64,000 nucleotides of DNA from Phlebopus portentosus (GCA_037892935.1 JAYXKI010000020.1:62001-126000), one strand, 5' to 3'. Positions 33,800 through 46,440 are shown, counted from the stretch's first letter. Notes: a model not told the origin generated them from the sequence alone. Numbers and translations are program-made.

Positions 33800-36199
33800 G
33801 TGTGCCTTTGCATTACTGATCGTGTCTTGATGATGATAACCTCACAATCACAATCACAACAGCCTCTTACCGAGGCCCCTGCACGCCCAAGACCTTTGCC
33901 GATGCCTAATTGCGACCCTCGCCGAGGAGTTTTGGCCAGTGGCGGAGCAGATTCAGCACCGACACGTTCGCCTTTTTCTGAAGCATCCTCGTCTTCTTCG
34001 TCTGCATCCCTCACTCCTACTTCCATCGATATGCAGACTGCAGGTAGAACGGACGATTTTCTCGGACAGTCTGTGCTTGGGCTATCATTGCGATCGAGCC
34101 CACCGCAAAGGGAGCGGGAGCTCAGTTTCACACGCGCTTCGTCTGGTTCGCCTCTGGCGAGGAATGGGCAGACCGCTCAAGGTGTTCCTTCTCCCGGGCT
34201 CATAGCTCCCCTCCCAACAACATCTTCTCTACAGGAGGATGCTGTTGCTGTTCGTACATCGGACGCAAGCCCAGAAAAGCAAGTCAATTGGATCCGTGAC
34301 GTACTTTTCCTCGTCAACCGCTCGTGCAGCTCGCCATCTGCAGCTGTCTCCGCCGATACACAGATCGGAGCTCTGAATATGGACGATCCAGCTTTGGAGC
34401 AGCTCGTAAACTGTGCTATTGAGCTCTTGCTCACCCTTGTCCCATCTGTCCCGCCTGCAGGCTCAAAACTCGCGCCTCCAATCGCGGAAGCGCTGTACCA
34501 CCGAGCGTCATTGACTCAATCCGGGGCGTTCCCAGCTCACATCCCAGAAAACCCGCGGAAGGCATTCCGAGCGTTCGAGACTAGCGCGCGCGCAGGACAT
34601 TACGCGGCTTGGTTCAAGCTGGGAAGATGTTACGAGGCCTTTGACGACTTCCGACGCGCGAAGGAGTGTTTCGAGAGAGGCGTAAAATACGACGACGTGA
34701 GCTGCTTGTATCGGATGGGCATGGCACATCTGATGGGTCAGCTTGGGCTTGAGGCCTCTCCGGCTGTCGCGGTTCCGTTACTGTTCCGGGCTGCAGAGAG
34801 GGCGATTGTTGCGATCCCCCAGCCTGCCTACGTCTACGGAAGCTTACTTCTTGGAGACTTTGCGCATACGTCGGCAATGCTTCTGAGCTCTCTGTTCGCA
34901 TCATACATCCCGTCCGGATCGGATATCGAGCAAGAAGCGCAAAGGTTTCTGGAACGTGCGGCCTACCTTCACTTCACTCCGGTGAGCGGCTTTAGGTTTC
35001 TCTGACATTGATATTGTGTCTCATCGTTACAATGTCGCGGCTTCCCAGGCACAATATAAGCTTGGATACTACTTTGAGTTCGCAAGACCTCCTTACGCGT
35101 ATGACCCTCTGCTCAGTATCCAATACTACACTTTGGCGAGCGATGCAGAGCCAGAAGCGTGTATGGCATTGTCGAAGTGGTTCCTATGTGGGGCAGAAGG
35201 GTTTTTCGAGAAAGATGAGCTACTGGCGAGAACGTTCGCAGAACGGGCAGCTCGGGCGGGTCTTCCGAGTGCGGAATTTGCTATGGGGTATTATTGGGAA
35301 ATCGGGATCGGATCCCAGAAAGATCTCCAACGAGCGAAAAAGTGGTACGAAAAGGTGAGCTGCTCAAGTTTCTTAGTAAAACGAAATGCCTTACACTGTT
35401 ATTGTTTGAAATTCTTAAAAAGGCATCAGCGCACGGAAACACAGATGCAGCAGACCGCCTCATTTCGCTCGCACAGGATGAACAACTCTCGCTTTCGCGA
35501 CAAGATCACGACAGGCTTGCGGAGCAGACTCTAGTCAGGCGGCGTACGCAAGCGAAGCAGCGCTCTGACCTTGCTGGCTCTATCCGAAGGACTGGGCAGA
35601 GAGAGGACGCAGAGCATGTTGTCGAGCTCGTAAGGAAGGCGTCGAAGATTCAGCCAAGGACGGAGCGAGTCGGGAGGGCTGCGAAGAAAAGTATGGGTTT
35701 GGATAATTCCGCTGGTCCGGAGACAGTGGCGAATACGGCCGCAGAATTGCCATATGGTTGGAGGAGAAACTCCAGTGGTCTCAAGGATATTGACGAGTCT
35801 CCGAGACGTCATGGGCGGGATAGCACATCCAATTCAGCAACCTTGGCACCGCCCACTCAATTCCCAGAAAGAAAGCGCTACTCGCTTGTTGATCCAGGTC
35901 CTTCCTCTCGGTCCTCGTCGCCCCTGCCACAACCACAGTTTTCGGAAGGGACACAAACACCTCCGCGGAGATACGCATCGCCGTCCCCTGCACCCACGTC
36001 TCGAACCGGGTCGGAAGTCGGTCCTTCCATATTCTCGTCTGCGCCGACGACATCCTCTTCCTCTTCCTCTTCGTTCCCACCAGTGGACAATACGCCACCA
36101 TCGGAGAACCCGCGCCCGCAGCGTGTGCGTTACAGCACATTCGCGGAGATGGGCATTCAGAGCACGAAACTTGAGGAGAAAGATTGCATAATCATGTAG
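33800..36199 (+). CDS. Sel1-repeat protein with CaaX box (Skt5/Chs4-like)
   Basis: Three exons (33800-34981, 35049-35354, 35423-36199) give 754 aa in phase. A Ser/Pro-rich N-terminus is followed by tandem Sel1 repeats (residues about 230-490), for example ARAGHYAAWFKLGRCYE, KECFERGVKYDDVSCLYRMG, AQYKLGYYFEFA and ERAARAGLPSAEFAMGYYWE. A basic and Ser/Pro-rich tail ends in CIIM, a CaaX prenylation motif. Repeats plus CaaX is the architecture of yeast Skt5/Chs4, the farnesylated activator of chitin synthase III, so a role in chitin synthesis at the plasma membrane is likely. The start is uncertain: ATGs occur at 33800 and about 33830. Several Sel1 proteins share this layout, so the exact orthology is open. 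Confidence 0.8.
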
Positions 36200-36824
36200 A
36201 AAAGTTTCCTCCCACTCAAGTCTCAAATGATGGTAAACTCTGTTGTTGTTTGGTTTGTTTGCATGTTATGGACTATAATTTATTCTCACGGCACGGCACG
36301 GAACAACTTTATCTATTCTGCAGCTTCTACTACAAAGCGCAGACCAATGTATCGAACTCCCCATAAAAATATCTACACTCGGTAGTTATCTGAGATGTAT
36401 GTATTCAAAATTTTGATAATATCTTGAGATTAAGATGTCTACCTTTTGCGTCGTTCAGAGGTAATGCAAACGCGGAATGCGTGGCTGCAGTTGCTCTATA
36501 TTTAAGTTTCGATCTATTGGTGCTCTGATAGCATAAATACTCGTAGCTTAAACTTAAATATTGGGCATTTTATGGAAGATCAGCTATGCTTAATAGTCGG
36601 TTCGTATGACAACTGGTGCCAAATACATATGTTGTACATCTCGAGATCTCATACAAATTTATAAAGTTCACAGATGAGCGATCAAGAATCCTACCCTACA
36701 AACGCAAGCCGACTGATTGATCAGAGAACTTCTGAACCCAAGCCATGATCGCGAAGCAGAGGAGCTACCTCAAGTGCGATCATACCGGTGCCTTCCAATA
36801 CAATACATGTGGAGAGGACGAAGA
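36200..36824. other. Intergenic, AT-rich
   Basis: The Sel1-repeat gene and the P450 on the minus strand converge here. No gene is seen, and terminator signals are not distinct. Confidence 0.4.
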
Positions 36825-38774
36825 TCACAACAGAGAAGCCTTGACCTTTTCAAGAGACTTCGCGTCGCTCGGTGTGAAAGGATGCTCGACTTCCACTTCT
36901 TTGATGAGACCTGCGGCCTTCTCGTTGCGGGGCCTGACGTCCGACCTGAACGCAACAGGATGGCTGAGAGTTCCGGCTGAAAACGCTACAGCAGGCTCAA
37001 TCACTTTTCCGTTCTCAACAGGTTTGTTGATGTTGAACGCTGCCAAGCTCTGCGCAACGAGTAAGAACATGGTCACATCCACAAGCTCACGGCCAGCGCA
37101 GACGCGTCGTCCGAATCCGAATATCAGAGAACGCGGGTCCATCTCCGGTTCGCCGCCAAGGAAGCGCTCCGGCTTGAAGGTCATAGGGTCATGATAGTTC
37201 TTTGGATCGTGCGTGAAAAGCCTGACCAAACGAGTAAAGCTTAGCTCCGACCAGAAGTAAAAATACGCTGAATGATATCGCACCAGATATTGGGGATCAC
37301 AATGGAGCCTTTCGGGATGAAATAACCCTCGTAATTGTCTTCTTCCGTTGATAAATGCGGGAATCCAAGCGGACCTACCGGATGCCAGCGAAGAACCTCC
37401 TTCGCGATCGCATCAACGTACGGTATATTCTCGCGATCACCAATTCCTGGCAAGCGATCGTTGCCCACGACGCGATCAATCTCCTCCTGTGCCTTGCGTT
37501 GTACATCGGGGTATGCCGTCATTGCAAGGAAGAAGACTTGCAATGAAGCGACAGTCTTTATCCCCGTGCTCTATTAGTCTTCTCTGGGATGAACAAGGCG
37601 ATTGGATGAACATACCGTTTCTGAACCTCCAGCATACAAAGATTGCGAGGTCCATTTGATGATATCTTCTTCCTCGGAACTCAGATTCCCTTTCTCAAGC
37701 AACGCAGATGCATATGAAGGTGCGTTGGTGCCGGCGGCCATTTGCTGTTTGACAAACGCAAACGGCTTTTCAACGAGTTCTGTGAGGGACTGCCTCCAAA
37801 GAGCTGCTGTACGCTTGAAATTCATCCCAGGGAGCCATTCCGGGAGATATCTCACTACGGAACTCTTGTCAGTCTGATACAAGGCCTAGCGGTGCATCTC
37901 AGAAAGCACTTACGGAAAGGCAGAGTATCCACCAGCCAAGCACCTGCTATCGATGACTGAGAAAAGTGCTCTAACACTTCATCGGCAAGTTGAACCAGAG
38001 GATCACGATCGCGAGGCTCAATAGTGTAACCATGAGATATTTTCAGTATAATCGCGCCCGCAACACTACAACATCCGATAAGACTAAGCCCTTTGTGCGA
38101 TTATGGCGGAGAAAGGTGGATGAACTTACGTTTGTACATGCTGAAGAAGCTTTCCCGGCTCTTCAAGGACACGCAAAAGGAAGCGCCGCATTTCGACATC
38201 CTGGAGGTCACTAAAGCGGGAGACAGCTGCCTTCGTGCCGATGATTGCATGAAAATTCTTGCGATATGCACGGAACCGGTCTGTATAAGGATGCCCAATT
38301 AGGGTATTTTGCCAACCAACCCTAACAGGCCGGGTGTGAGAAGGTATCCGATGACGCAGGCTAATGATATGAGCGCGTACATTTCACCACCGAAGACGAA
38401 TCTGGGGCGGGACGAGTATATCGCCGAACGCTTTTCAAACAACTCGAATGCGATAGACTGATCGTTCAAAATTATCAGCGTTTGACCGAACGTAGTTACT
38501 GAGCTTATTGGGCCTTAGAACGTAAAAACAACGTAAACAGATATCTAACTAGGACATGAGAGCCTGACATACCATACAGCTCCTTGTGTTTAGCCCAATG
38601 AATCCACTCCTGCTTTTCTCGGGGTGGCAAGTCTCTAAGGTTGCCTATAATTGGTTTTGGTTTTGGCCCGGGCGGCAGTGGAAGGCTCGACCTTCTTCTG
38701 GAAGCAGCAACTGTTACGTATGCCATGAGCACACCGAGACCGAGCACGGCGATAAGAATGATAGTCTCATGCAT
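36825..38774 (-). CDS. Cytochrome P450 monooxygenase, intact, 528 aa
   Basis: Seven exons (38774-38573, 38513-38381, 38321-38130, 38065-37914, 37854-37616, 37555-37284, 37221-36825) join in phase. Exons 2-6 have the same lengths as in the other three intact P450s. The N-terminal anchor is [18 protein letters not shown], then [15 protein letters not shown]. The I-helix region is YAGGSET, where the usual Asp before Thr is Glu. ExxR is KEVLR and the haem loop [12 protein letters not shown], with Ala in place of the usual Pro. It should be an ER-anchored monooxygenase of unknown substrate. It lies head-to-tail with the P450 at 41912, in opposite orientation to the pair at 11693 and 15471. Confidence 0.92.
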
Positions 38775-39924
38775 CACTAGAGCACAGGACGAGGAAATCC
38801 GAGAGAAAGGAGAGGGAGTGTTGAGAAAGTGGGATGGCCACCGCGACAAGAGTTCGCAGATTTATATCCGTGGATGGAGTCATCGGAGTAATGAAAGTGC
38901 TGGGATAATGATGCGACATCTATGGAATGCTAAACCAAGAAGAAGAACCACTTGCCCCGTTGAAGTGACTAAGTAGAGTCTCATATCTATCTTCCCTGAT
39001 TGAGTTCTTGAACGAAACTGAAACATCACAGACATCACAACGGGAATTCGTGTGCCACACCGGAAGTGGGCTTCCTTCACTGGCATGAGGATTCCTGCCG
39101 TATACCTCGTAACCCGGCAAAGACCGGAGACGTGCCCAATCGAATACGATATTGTCATGATCAGTGCCGGAAATTGTGATAAAGTTGCAGAAGTTTACCA
39201 GAGAAGACAGCAATTTTTCAAGAACCTAAGTCAAGATCTCGACTCCTGTCTCTAAGGTACTCCAAAGCTAAACCGAATGCCATGTGCGTCATTTCAGATT
39301 AGGCAGGTCCCCCGCGAGAATTCGCAGGCGAGCGAAAGCACGGAGTGCGTGCGTTAAGCTCGGCTAGATCATATCTATCAAGAACACACGCGCAGCTCTA
39401 AGAACAAATGGAAGACCCAGATGAATCAACATCAGCACGGTGCTATTGGGCACATGAGAGGATGCAAGACATACTGAACCACGAACATCACGAAAGTAAG
39501 TTTCTTGACCGCAGTAACGACTAGATGCCCGCGAAGCCGAAATGCTCATATCAGAGTCTCCTGCTATCACAGGTTGCCAAGCAGAACAGCAGGCCCGAAG
39601 ACTCCATGCCATATGGCATGCCTTCCATCTTTTCATTTTATGAACACAAGAAATAGAGATTGTTGGTATAGAAGGGGAGTCCAAATACACGTCACTTGCT
39701 AAACTTGGATGCGTGGGTGTGCATCACGTAATTTGCTTATGAGATCCTCTGCTGAAAATTGGAAACCCAATAACTGTCCTCGTTAACGGCTCAACGCCAC
39801 TCAATGCCGGATAAAAGCTCATATTCTAGCGTGTTTCGATCTGGCCGATTTCAAAAGTCACAAGGTACGATGACCATTAATATACAATGCAACTACTAAA
39901 AATTGAACTGGGTAAACGGCAAAT
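38775..39924. other. Intergenic between two P450 genes
   Basis: It contains the promoter of the P450 at 38774 and the 3' flank of the one ending at 39925. Open frames here look like chance. Confidence 0.4.
38861..38866 (-). promoter_or_regulatory. TATA box of P450
   Basis: TATAAA on the minus strand lies about 87 nt before the ATG at 38774. Confidence 0.5.
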
Positions 39925-41912
39925 CTACAGGTTTCTAAGGGTTTCCGCATCGCTCGGCATGAAAGGATGCTCTTCCTCGACGGAACGAATGAGAGCCTCG
40001 GCTTTTCCGCTGCGGGCCTTTATGCGTACCTTGAAATCCACGGGGTGGCTGATTGCACCTGGAGTGAAATCGACGACCGGTTCTACGATCTTCCCATTCT
40101 CAACAGGCTTACCAATATTGAATGTTGCCAGAATTCGAGAGACGGTCAAGTATAGTGACGCATCTGCGAGTTCCCGTCCAGGGCAGATGCGACGACCAAA
40201 ACCAAAAGACAGGTTCGCTGGATTCAGTTCAGGTTCTTTGCCGAGAAATCGCTCAGGCTTGAATGCCATTGGGTCATGATACGTATCTGGGTCGTGCGTG
40301 TACCACCTATCGGGAAGTTTCGCCAGGATTTAGTCAATGTAAGATTGAGAAACCAATGGCGGTTAACTGACCAAATGTTCGCGATAACGAGTGCGCCCTT
40401 CGGGATAAAGTATCCATCGTAAACATCGTCCTCTGTCGTTACGTGAGCGAATCCTAACGGTCCAATAGGATGCCATCTTAAAAGTTCTTTGAGAATAGCT
40501 TCTATATATGGGAGGTCCTGACGATCGTTGAAGTCGGGGAGCCGGTCGTTGCCAACGTTTCTGTCAATTTCAGCCTGTGCTTTGCGCAGTACCTCGGGAT
40601 ACACCATCATGGCAAGGAAGAGACACTGCAATACATTCACTGTCTGCAGAAAAGGCAAAGCATTGAATCGTAAGCGAATTATCAGCTCGATTGTTTCGTC
40701 GTCCGCTGACTAAGAAATAACACACCGTGTCCGCTCCACCACCGTAGAGAGATTGAGCAGACCACTTCACAATGAACTCATGCTCAGGATCATGATCCCC
40801 TTTCGCCAGAAGAGATGATGTATATGACGGTGCATTGATTCCAGCAGCCATTTGTCGTTTGACGAATTCGACCGGCTTGTCGACGTGGTCCATCAATACT
40901 TTTCTCCATTTTGCTGCTGTATGTTTAAATGTCATTCCAGGTACCCACGACGGAATGTATTTGACTATACATTTTTTAGCACGATGCTTCAAGGGTGACG
41001 ATCGAACGACTGTAACTTACGGAAAGGAAGCGTGTCTACAATCCATGCACCAGCTATCGTACAATGCGATAAAGTATCGAGGGCTTGATCAGCGAGATCA
41101 ACAAGCGGATCCTTATCACGCGGCTCGATTGTATAGCCGTACGAAATTTTAAGTATAATGGCACCGGCCATGCTAAAATCAGCAAGACGTGCCCGTGAGT
41201 AACCGCATGTAGCATTAGAGTTGATATACCTTACGTCCGGATGTGCTGAAGGAAACCTTCGGGCTTTTCCAAGAGTCGGAGAAGAAACCTGCGGACTTCG
41301 ACGTCCTGAAGGGAGGTGAAACGCATGATGGAAGATTTGGTACCGATTTCTGCGCGAAGAAACTTTCGGAAAGCACGAAAACGCTCCGAGTAGGTGGAGA
41401 AAGGTAAAGCATGCTCCCAACCAACCCTGTGTCGAATTTTCGTCAGCAACTCGGTCTTCTCCCTTCCACAAGTGCACGAAACACGAACAGTTCGCCACCA
41501 AATACTAGCTTCGGACGAGACGAATATATCACAGAACGTTTATCAAGAAGCTCAGCTGCGATGTTCCGATCATTGAGGATCACTAGCGTCGTCCCGAACA
41601 CCGTAACAGAGCTAATAGGACCTTTGAACGAGTAAGTTAGTTTATATTGGTCCGATGTTGTAGTCTCGACCCACCATACAGATCCTTGTGCTTGGTCCAG
41701 TGAAGCCATGCCGGCTGTCCCGACGGGGGCAAGTCTCTGAGGTTCCCAATGAGTGGTTTCGGTTTTGGTCCTGGAGGAAGGCGCTTCGTTTTCTCTCTTA
41801 GAGGAAACAGCGTCTTTGCCGCGAGGACACAGAGGCCGAAGACACATAGTGAAGTGACGCCAAGCGCGTTGATTCCCGTGAATGCGACTTTGGGATGAGG
41901 GATTAATTCCAT
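39925..41912 (-). CDS. Cytochrome P450 monooxygenase, intact, about 535 aa
   Basis: The gene has seven exons with the shared plan; exon 1 is 41912-41675 and exon 7 is 40306-39925. The N-terminus is about 13 residues longer than in the others (MELIPHPKVAFTGINALG), followed by an anchor and [13 protein letters not shown]. The I-helix region is YGGGADT, ExxR is KELLR and the haem loop FGFGRRICPGRE. Exon 2 ends GGEL where the other intact copies have GEM. The segment after the haem loop reads SRILATF instead of AQTLAVF. It should be an ER-bound monooxygenase; the substrate is unknown. The frame is open throughout with GT-AG introns. Confidence 0.9.
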
Positions 41913-43666
41913 GCTGTCGGCGGGAGAGTGGGAATCCGTGCCAAGTAAGAAGAGACTTGATGATTTTCCTGCCCCTTATAATGATTTTGAGAGATCGTTG
42001 GTTCATAGATGACACGTTCCGGACAGGGACGGTACTACATTTCAGACAAAGTCTAACCGCCACGGAATCAATAAGAATAAACAGTGGGGTGAGCATCAGC
42101 ATGATAAGGACAGCATCTTAAAACTCCGAACAAAATACTTCTCAGCACAAGCCTTTCAGATTTGTTGGTACAAGGCACATTAACTTATGTTGTGACATCT
42201 TTGTGTTCATGGTCTTTTTTGTAAGAGTATTGTTCAACTCTAGGGTAAACTTTTCCTACTTGAGGCACATCGACATACTTGTCATCAGCGCAAGTCCATG
42301 TCATGGCGGAAGTTATAAGTGAGTATCTAAACGAGCCATTGAATGCTGAAAACTCAATGCTGAGCAGGTGTGTAGTATCTGCCGTCCCAGTATCGGTTTT
42401 TTACTAGCTCGAATCTATGTCGTGTTTCGTGATGTTCGTATTTATCAGATCCCAGTGCTATGTGGGGACCGAAATGCTTTCTATGCTGACATCACATCAC
42501 ATGAGACTCCGATTATGATTTGCATATGCTATACTCTTGTCCTTAGCAAATCCATTCAATCGGTATTGGATATTCGAGAAATTCCGGTGACTGGCGACTG
42601 CACTATTTGTTCGATGCGAAGTTGCAAGCATCCAGAAATCTACTGGATCCGACTGGAAGCTTTGCTCCCAGTCCTCTCAATCCTATTATGTGAAGCTACG
42701 ATAGGAATTCAAAACAATTTATTCGTCTGACTTGATTGCAGTCTCACTTTTATAAGGATCTACCTCGTGCCGTGAAGAATCAAAAAAGCGATCAGTCCGA
42801 ATGTTTATTTGACGATGAAACCCAAAGTTAGGCATAATTCATGTGTGGTTTTTATCATCTGGACATCTAGAGGCCAAGTTGAAGAATACTAGTAGAGCCG
42901 ACGGCGAAAAGTGGAACATCCAAACATCGAGATTGTAACATCCCCACAGAAACATCAAACGGCGTTCGACGGAGTCAAAACGCCAAGTCCGGTTGGTTCT
43001 CATTTCTGCAAGTCCCTGGGAGCGGACCGTAAAAAAGAAATGACCATAGAATATCTAAGCGTTGGGGACCAAGATTCTTTCAGTGCCGTGCAAAATAAAG
43101 AAAATGTAGCTCCAATACTGTGGCCCGTGTTTCTTTGAAAGCACAATAGAGACTTATGATGATGCGTTGAATCTTTCAATTCATAGGAACAAGTTAGACG
43201 CGTACTATGTCTATACTCATGAGTCGACTGCGAGTATGATGAATCTTGAATCCGTATTGTCTCGAGTGTTAGCAAACATGGATATGGGAATGAAAACATA
43301 TAGCCGTTCTGTGCATGACACGCGTGCACCAGAACTGATAAGATTATCCTTGGCAAGTCAGAATTACTTGATTTGTTACAGAACTAGAAGGGCCTCGTGG
43401 GATTGAAGCCCATTCGACCATTTGTAACGCTTTCCCCAACGACGATCACTCGTTGAAATCAGCGTCGGACCCAGTTTCAAAACCCCACTTTCCTGATCAA
43501 TACGCAATCAGGTGAGCGGCTCTCGCAATGCCTTTGATTAGTGTAAGAATCTGAGACTAATCGCAGCAGACAACTACCGGACGATTAGAATATCAACATC
43601 TCGTAAACCCAGTCCTCGATCAATTAAGCAGACAAATGTTCAATTCTGAGTAATACAAAGACACAC
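41913..43666. other. Long intergenic region, no gene recognised
   Basis: A 120-codon frame at 42368-42730 has no domain that I recognise. The stretch 43430-43660 resembles 49530-49740, the flank of another F-box copy, so this flank was duplicated together with the F-box gene. Confidence 0.45.
41975..41980 (-). promoter_or_regulatory. TATA-like box of P450
   Basis: TATAAG on the minus strand lies about 63 nt before the ATG at 41912. Confidence 0.45.
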
Positions 43667-43797
43667 ACAGGGGGCAGAATTACATTTCTGAGCCACCTAT
43701 ACAGGAAACCGAATTGGAAAGCTCGCCTCTGATTGGCTGGATTCCAGTACTGGATCAAAATTTTCTGGTTCGGAAATAGGGTTTTGCCCTCCTCTGT
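43667..43797. mobile_element. Short MITE, copy 1 (131 bp)
   Basis: Its ends are ACAGGGGGCAGAATTAC and, inverted, ACAGAGGAGGGCAAAACCC. The interior carries TTGGAAAGCTCGCCTCTGAT. It is nearly identical, in opposite orientation, to 45042-45169. The paralogous flank near 49725 lacks the insert and reads straight through TACAAAG to ACGACAAGG, which confirms insertion. No clean target duplication remains. Confidence 0.75.
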
Positions 43798-43897
43798 GAC
43801 GACAAGGATGGCCCAGGAATTAGTTGACAATCAGACCTCCTATACCATCATCGTCATTCCTCATACTCAACGACATCACCCATCTCTTCATCCTCAT

Positions 43898-45714
43898 CTA
43901 CCGTAGTCCACTCATCCTCTGTGTCTTCCTCATCTTGTAATAGTTTTCGCCATCTTCATGCCGCTCTGGTAGTAGTCGATACCGCATCAACCAATAAGCA
44001 TCGGGAGAACAGAAGTCCTTTTCTGTACGCCTGAAGGCCCGGAAGTCGCTCCAAAATTCGTAGTCAACCTTCCCACCGGGACTGATGGATAGATTGCCGA
44101 ATATTGAGCCATGCAGACAGAGCTGCTCTAGGTGAATGCCTTTGTGATGCAGAAGGATGCTCCGGGGGGCTAACGCATAAAATTTGTTCGTCCACTGCTC
44201 TGGCAGTCGATTGGAAAGGGCAAGAAATGTGCAGCGTGGAAATTCGAAAGTCCAGTCTCACAGGGGAACGTTCGTTGTTCCATCAAGACGGAGTGCCTTG
44301 CACGCCTTCTTTTGGCACCGCAATCGGCCAAACTAAAGAGCGCGTCTTCCGCGTCGGCGATCGTAAGCGCGGGAAAAGTGAGACCAAGAGCTGTCACGTT
44401 TTCCAGGGTACACACCGCATCGAGAATGCTCGAAAACCACATGGAATTATCGTCTAAATTTTCCTTTGGCTCGTCTTCTTCTATCCATGAAATGTATTGC
44501 GAGAAATCGAATCGGCGAATGCTCTTGTGAAGGAGGATGAAGTCATGGATAGTTCTTGCTTCCGAGAACATGTTCGGATACGTCCCAGAAGAATGCAAAC
44601 AACGCTGGATTCCGACCTTGAGGTCTCGAAGACTAGGAAGTGCATTTTCATCGAACGGTAGATAAATGGACTCGGACTCTACCAACGCAAGAGACTCCAG
44701 TACATGTGCTTGACGAAGAATAGTCCGCAGCGCAAAACACTCGGACGAATTTTCGATAGCAAGGTGCGTGAAGTTGGTAGTTATCCCGGTTAGATTGTCA
44801 TCGAAATATCCCCGAAATAACGCTCTTATGCAAAAGGAATCGAGACCAAGCGACTGCAAGCTCTCCCAATGTCCCGTTGTTATTTCTTCAAGTACATCTT
44901 CCACGTCGTTTGAGTCTGAATGCTTGGAGTTGAATGGTGCCCATTCATTTATCGTCTCAATGGATTTAATGTTCGACAACAGACTTAAAATATCTGCGTA
45001 TACGTCGTCGATTTTACAATGATAGATGAACATTCAATGTTACAGGGGGCAAAACCCTATTTCCGAACCTGAAAAATTTGATCCGGAACTGAAATCCAGC
45101 CAATCAGAGGCGAGCTTTCCAATTCTGGTTCCTATATAAGCGGCTCAGAAGCGTAATTCTGCCCCCTGTGTGTCCTATGAATGACGAGAGTAGCAAACTC
45201 ACTCGTAACCTCACAAAAAGATCGAACACTGATCCAAGGAAGCAAGCTCGTCGATAACAGTAGGTGACAATTGTGCGCCAACCCAGAAGAAGCGTTGTAG
45301 TTTCGTGAGTCTCTTCAAAGCGAGAGGAAGAAATCCTTATCCAAGACAAATGAAGGGCGTTGAACAAATACGCATCGAACTTCCGGTATTTGTGACTTAT
45401 TCGTCACATCTTCACCAAGAAATGGACTGTCGACGACTATGACCCCCAGTTCCCGGACCATATGGGCGAGATCCAGCTCATTTTCACTCGGGTTTACGAT
45501 CTTCGCAAGAGTTTTTGACGTTCGACGCCTCTCTCTCTTCGTCGTTCTCGTCGTATTCACCAGTATCAGAGGGGAGGCCGAAACGAAAGCAGATCGAGTT
45601 GAATAACTTGGGCAATGCCAGGGTACGAAAATGACGAGAAGTACTGGAAAATGACTTGGCCTCTGGCTTATCCAGGTTGGCTATGATCAAGCTCCAGACT
45701 TCAGCGGGCAACAT
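43898..45714 (-). pseudogene. F-box/LRR-like pseudogene
   Basis: The F-box at the start is good (MLPAEVWSLIIANLDKPEAK), and the LRR-like domain is long and open (45033-44300, with NFTHLAIENSSECFALRTI). The C-terminal family motif is present (RTEKDFCSPDAYWLMRYR). The frame breaks at about 45510 (before NPSENELDLAHMVREL) and at about 44320, and there is a TGA at about 44262 where the copy at 49746 has Asp. A 128-bp MITE sits in the second intron. The copy at 49746-51466 is its closest relative. Expression of a shortened protein from the intact middle part cannot be excluded. Confidence 0.75.
45042..45169. mobile_element. Short MITE, copy 2 (128 bp), in F-box intron
   Basis: Its ends are ACAGGGGGCAAAACCC and, inverted, ACAGGGGGCAGAATTAC, giving a 10-bp perfect terminal repeat with further pairing. 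It lies in the intron of the F-box pseudogene; the paralogue at 50926-50965 has a short intron without it. It runs in the opposite orientation to copy 1. Confidence 0.8.
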
Positions 45715-45786
45715 CAGTGGTGGGTTAAAAATTGTAGAATGAATGACAAGTCACATCTCCTGATTGCGGCCCTTTTCAGCCCTCCG

Positions 45787-45826
45787 GTCAGGTGATCGCG
45801 TAAAGTGTGACGGTAACAAAGTCACG
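45787..45826 (-). promoter_or_regulatory. GATC/GTCACG motif upstream of F-box copy
   Basis: GTCAGGTGATCGCG followed by GTCACG lies about 73 nt upstream of the F-box pseudogene start at 45714. It resembles 49477-49518 and 51554-51582. Confidence 0.35.
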
Positions 45827-46076
45827 GATTCACGCTTCCTTTCAGGCCGTGCGAAGTTTGTTCCGACATACGACTATGCCAGAGAGGACTGAAATATTCC
45901 GGAGAGAGAAAATGAAATCATCTGAAGACACTTTACAGTTCTCTAATATCATCAGGCTTATCGCCTCTCGCCTCGTCCCGCCCCTTCGTCGTCATCATCC
46001 GCTTGGTCAGTTCGCCCAGGACCCTCCGCCTCTTCTTCGTCCTCTACATCATAAGGGTATAGATATCCCCCTCATC

Positions 46077-46440
46077 TTACCTCTCTGAAATGAGTCGATA
46101 TCGCATCAGCCAATATCCCTCCGAAGAGCAGAAATCGTTTTCTGTACGTCTCGAAACTCGGACTGGACTCCATAACGTACAGACGGCATGGTTGTTGGGA
46201 CCAGTGGATAAACTCGCCGACAGCGCGCTCGTTTGAAGGATATATAGGGTTCTGATCGCACAGCGCCAAAAATTAGAATACGCCATCCCTGAAGACCGAA
46301 AAAGGCCACAAGAATAACAGAAATTGAGTAGCCCGTACGATTCTCCAGCGAAACGGAGAAATCGAAGTTTCTGCACTTGAATTTATTGAAGGTTTCATAA
46401 AACATAGCGACAAATGCCGCTATGTCCTGAGCGGTATCGT
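46077..46440 (-). pseudogene. F-box tail fragment
   Basis: The family C-terminal motif is clear (RTENDFCSSEGYWLMRYRLI at 46090-46155). Upstream, a different frame gives KFKCRNFDFSVSLENRTGYS, which resembles the RRFDFS block of the LRR-like domain. Intervening parts and the F-box are missing, so this is a deleted and shifted remnant. Confidence 0.6.

Noticed and set aside
11693..41912. P450s, GMC oxidoreductase, lipase and reductase as a secondary-metabolite cluster
   Set aside because: No polyketide synthase, NRPS, terpene synthase, transporter or pathway regulator is present. The P450s are better explained by tandem duplication.
42368..42730. A 120-codon frame that looked like a possible membrane-protein remnant
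   Set aside because: It is hydrophobic in parts, but I could not match it to DUF6533 or another seven-helix family, so it is not called.
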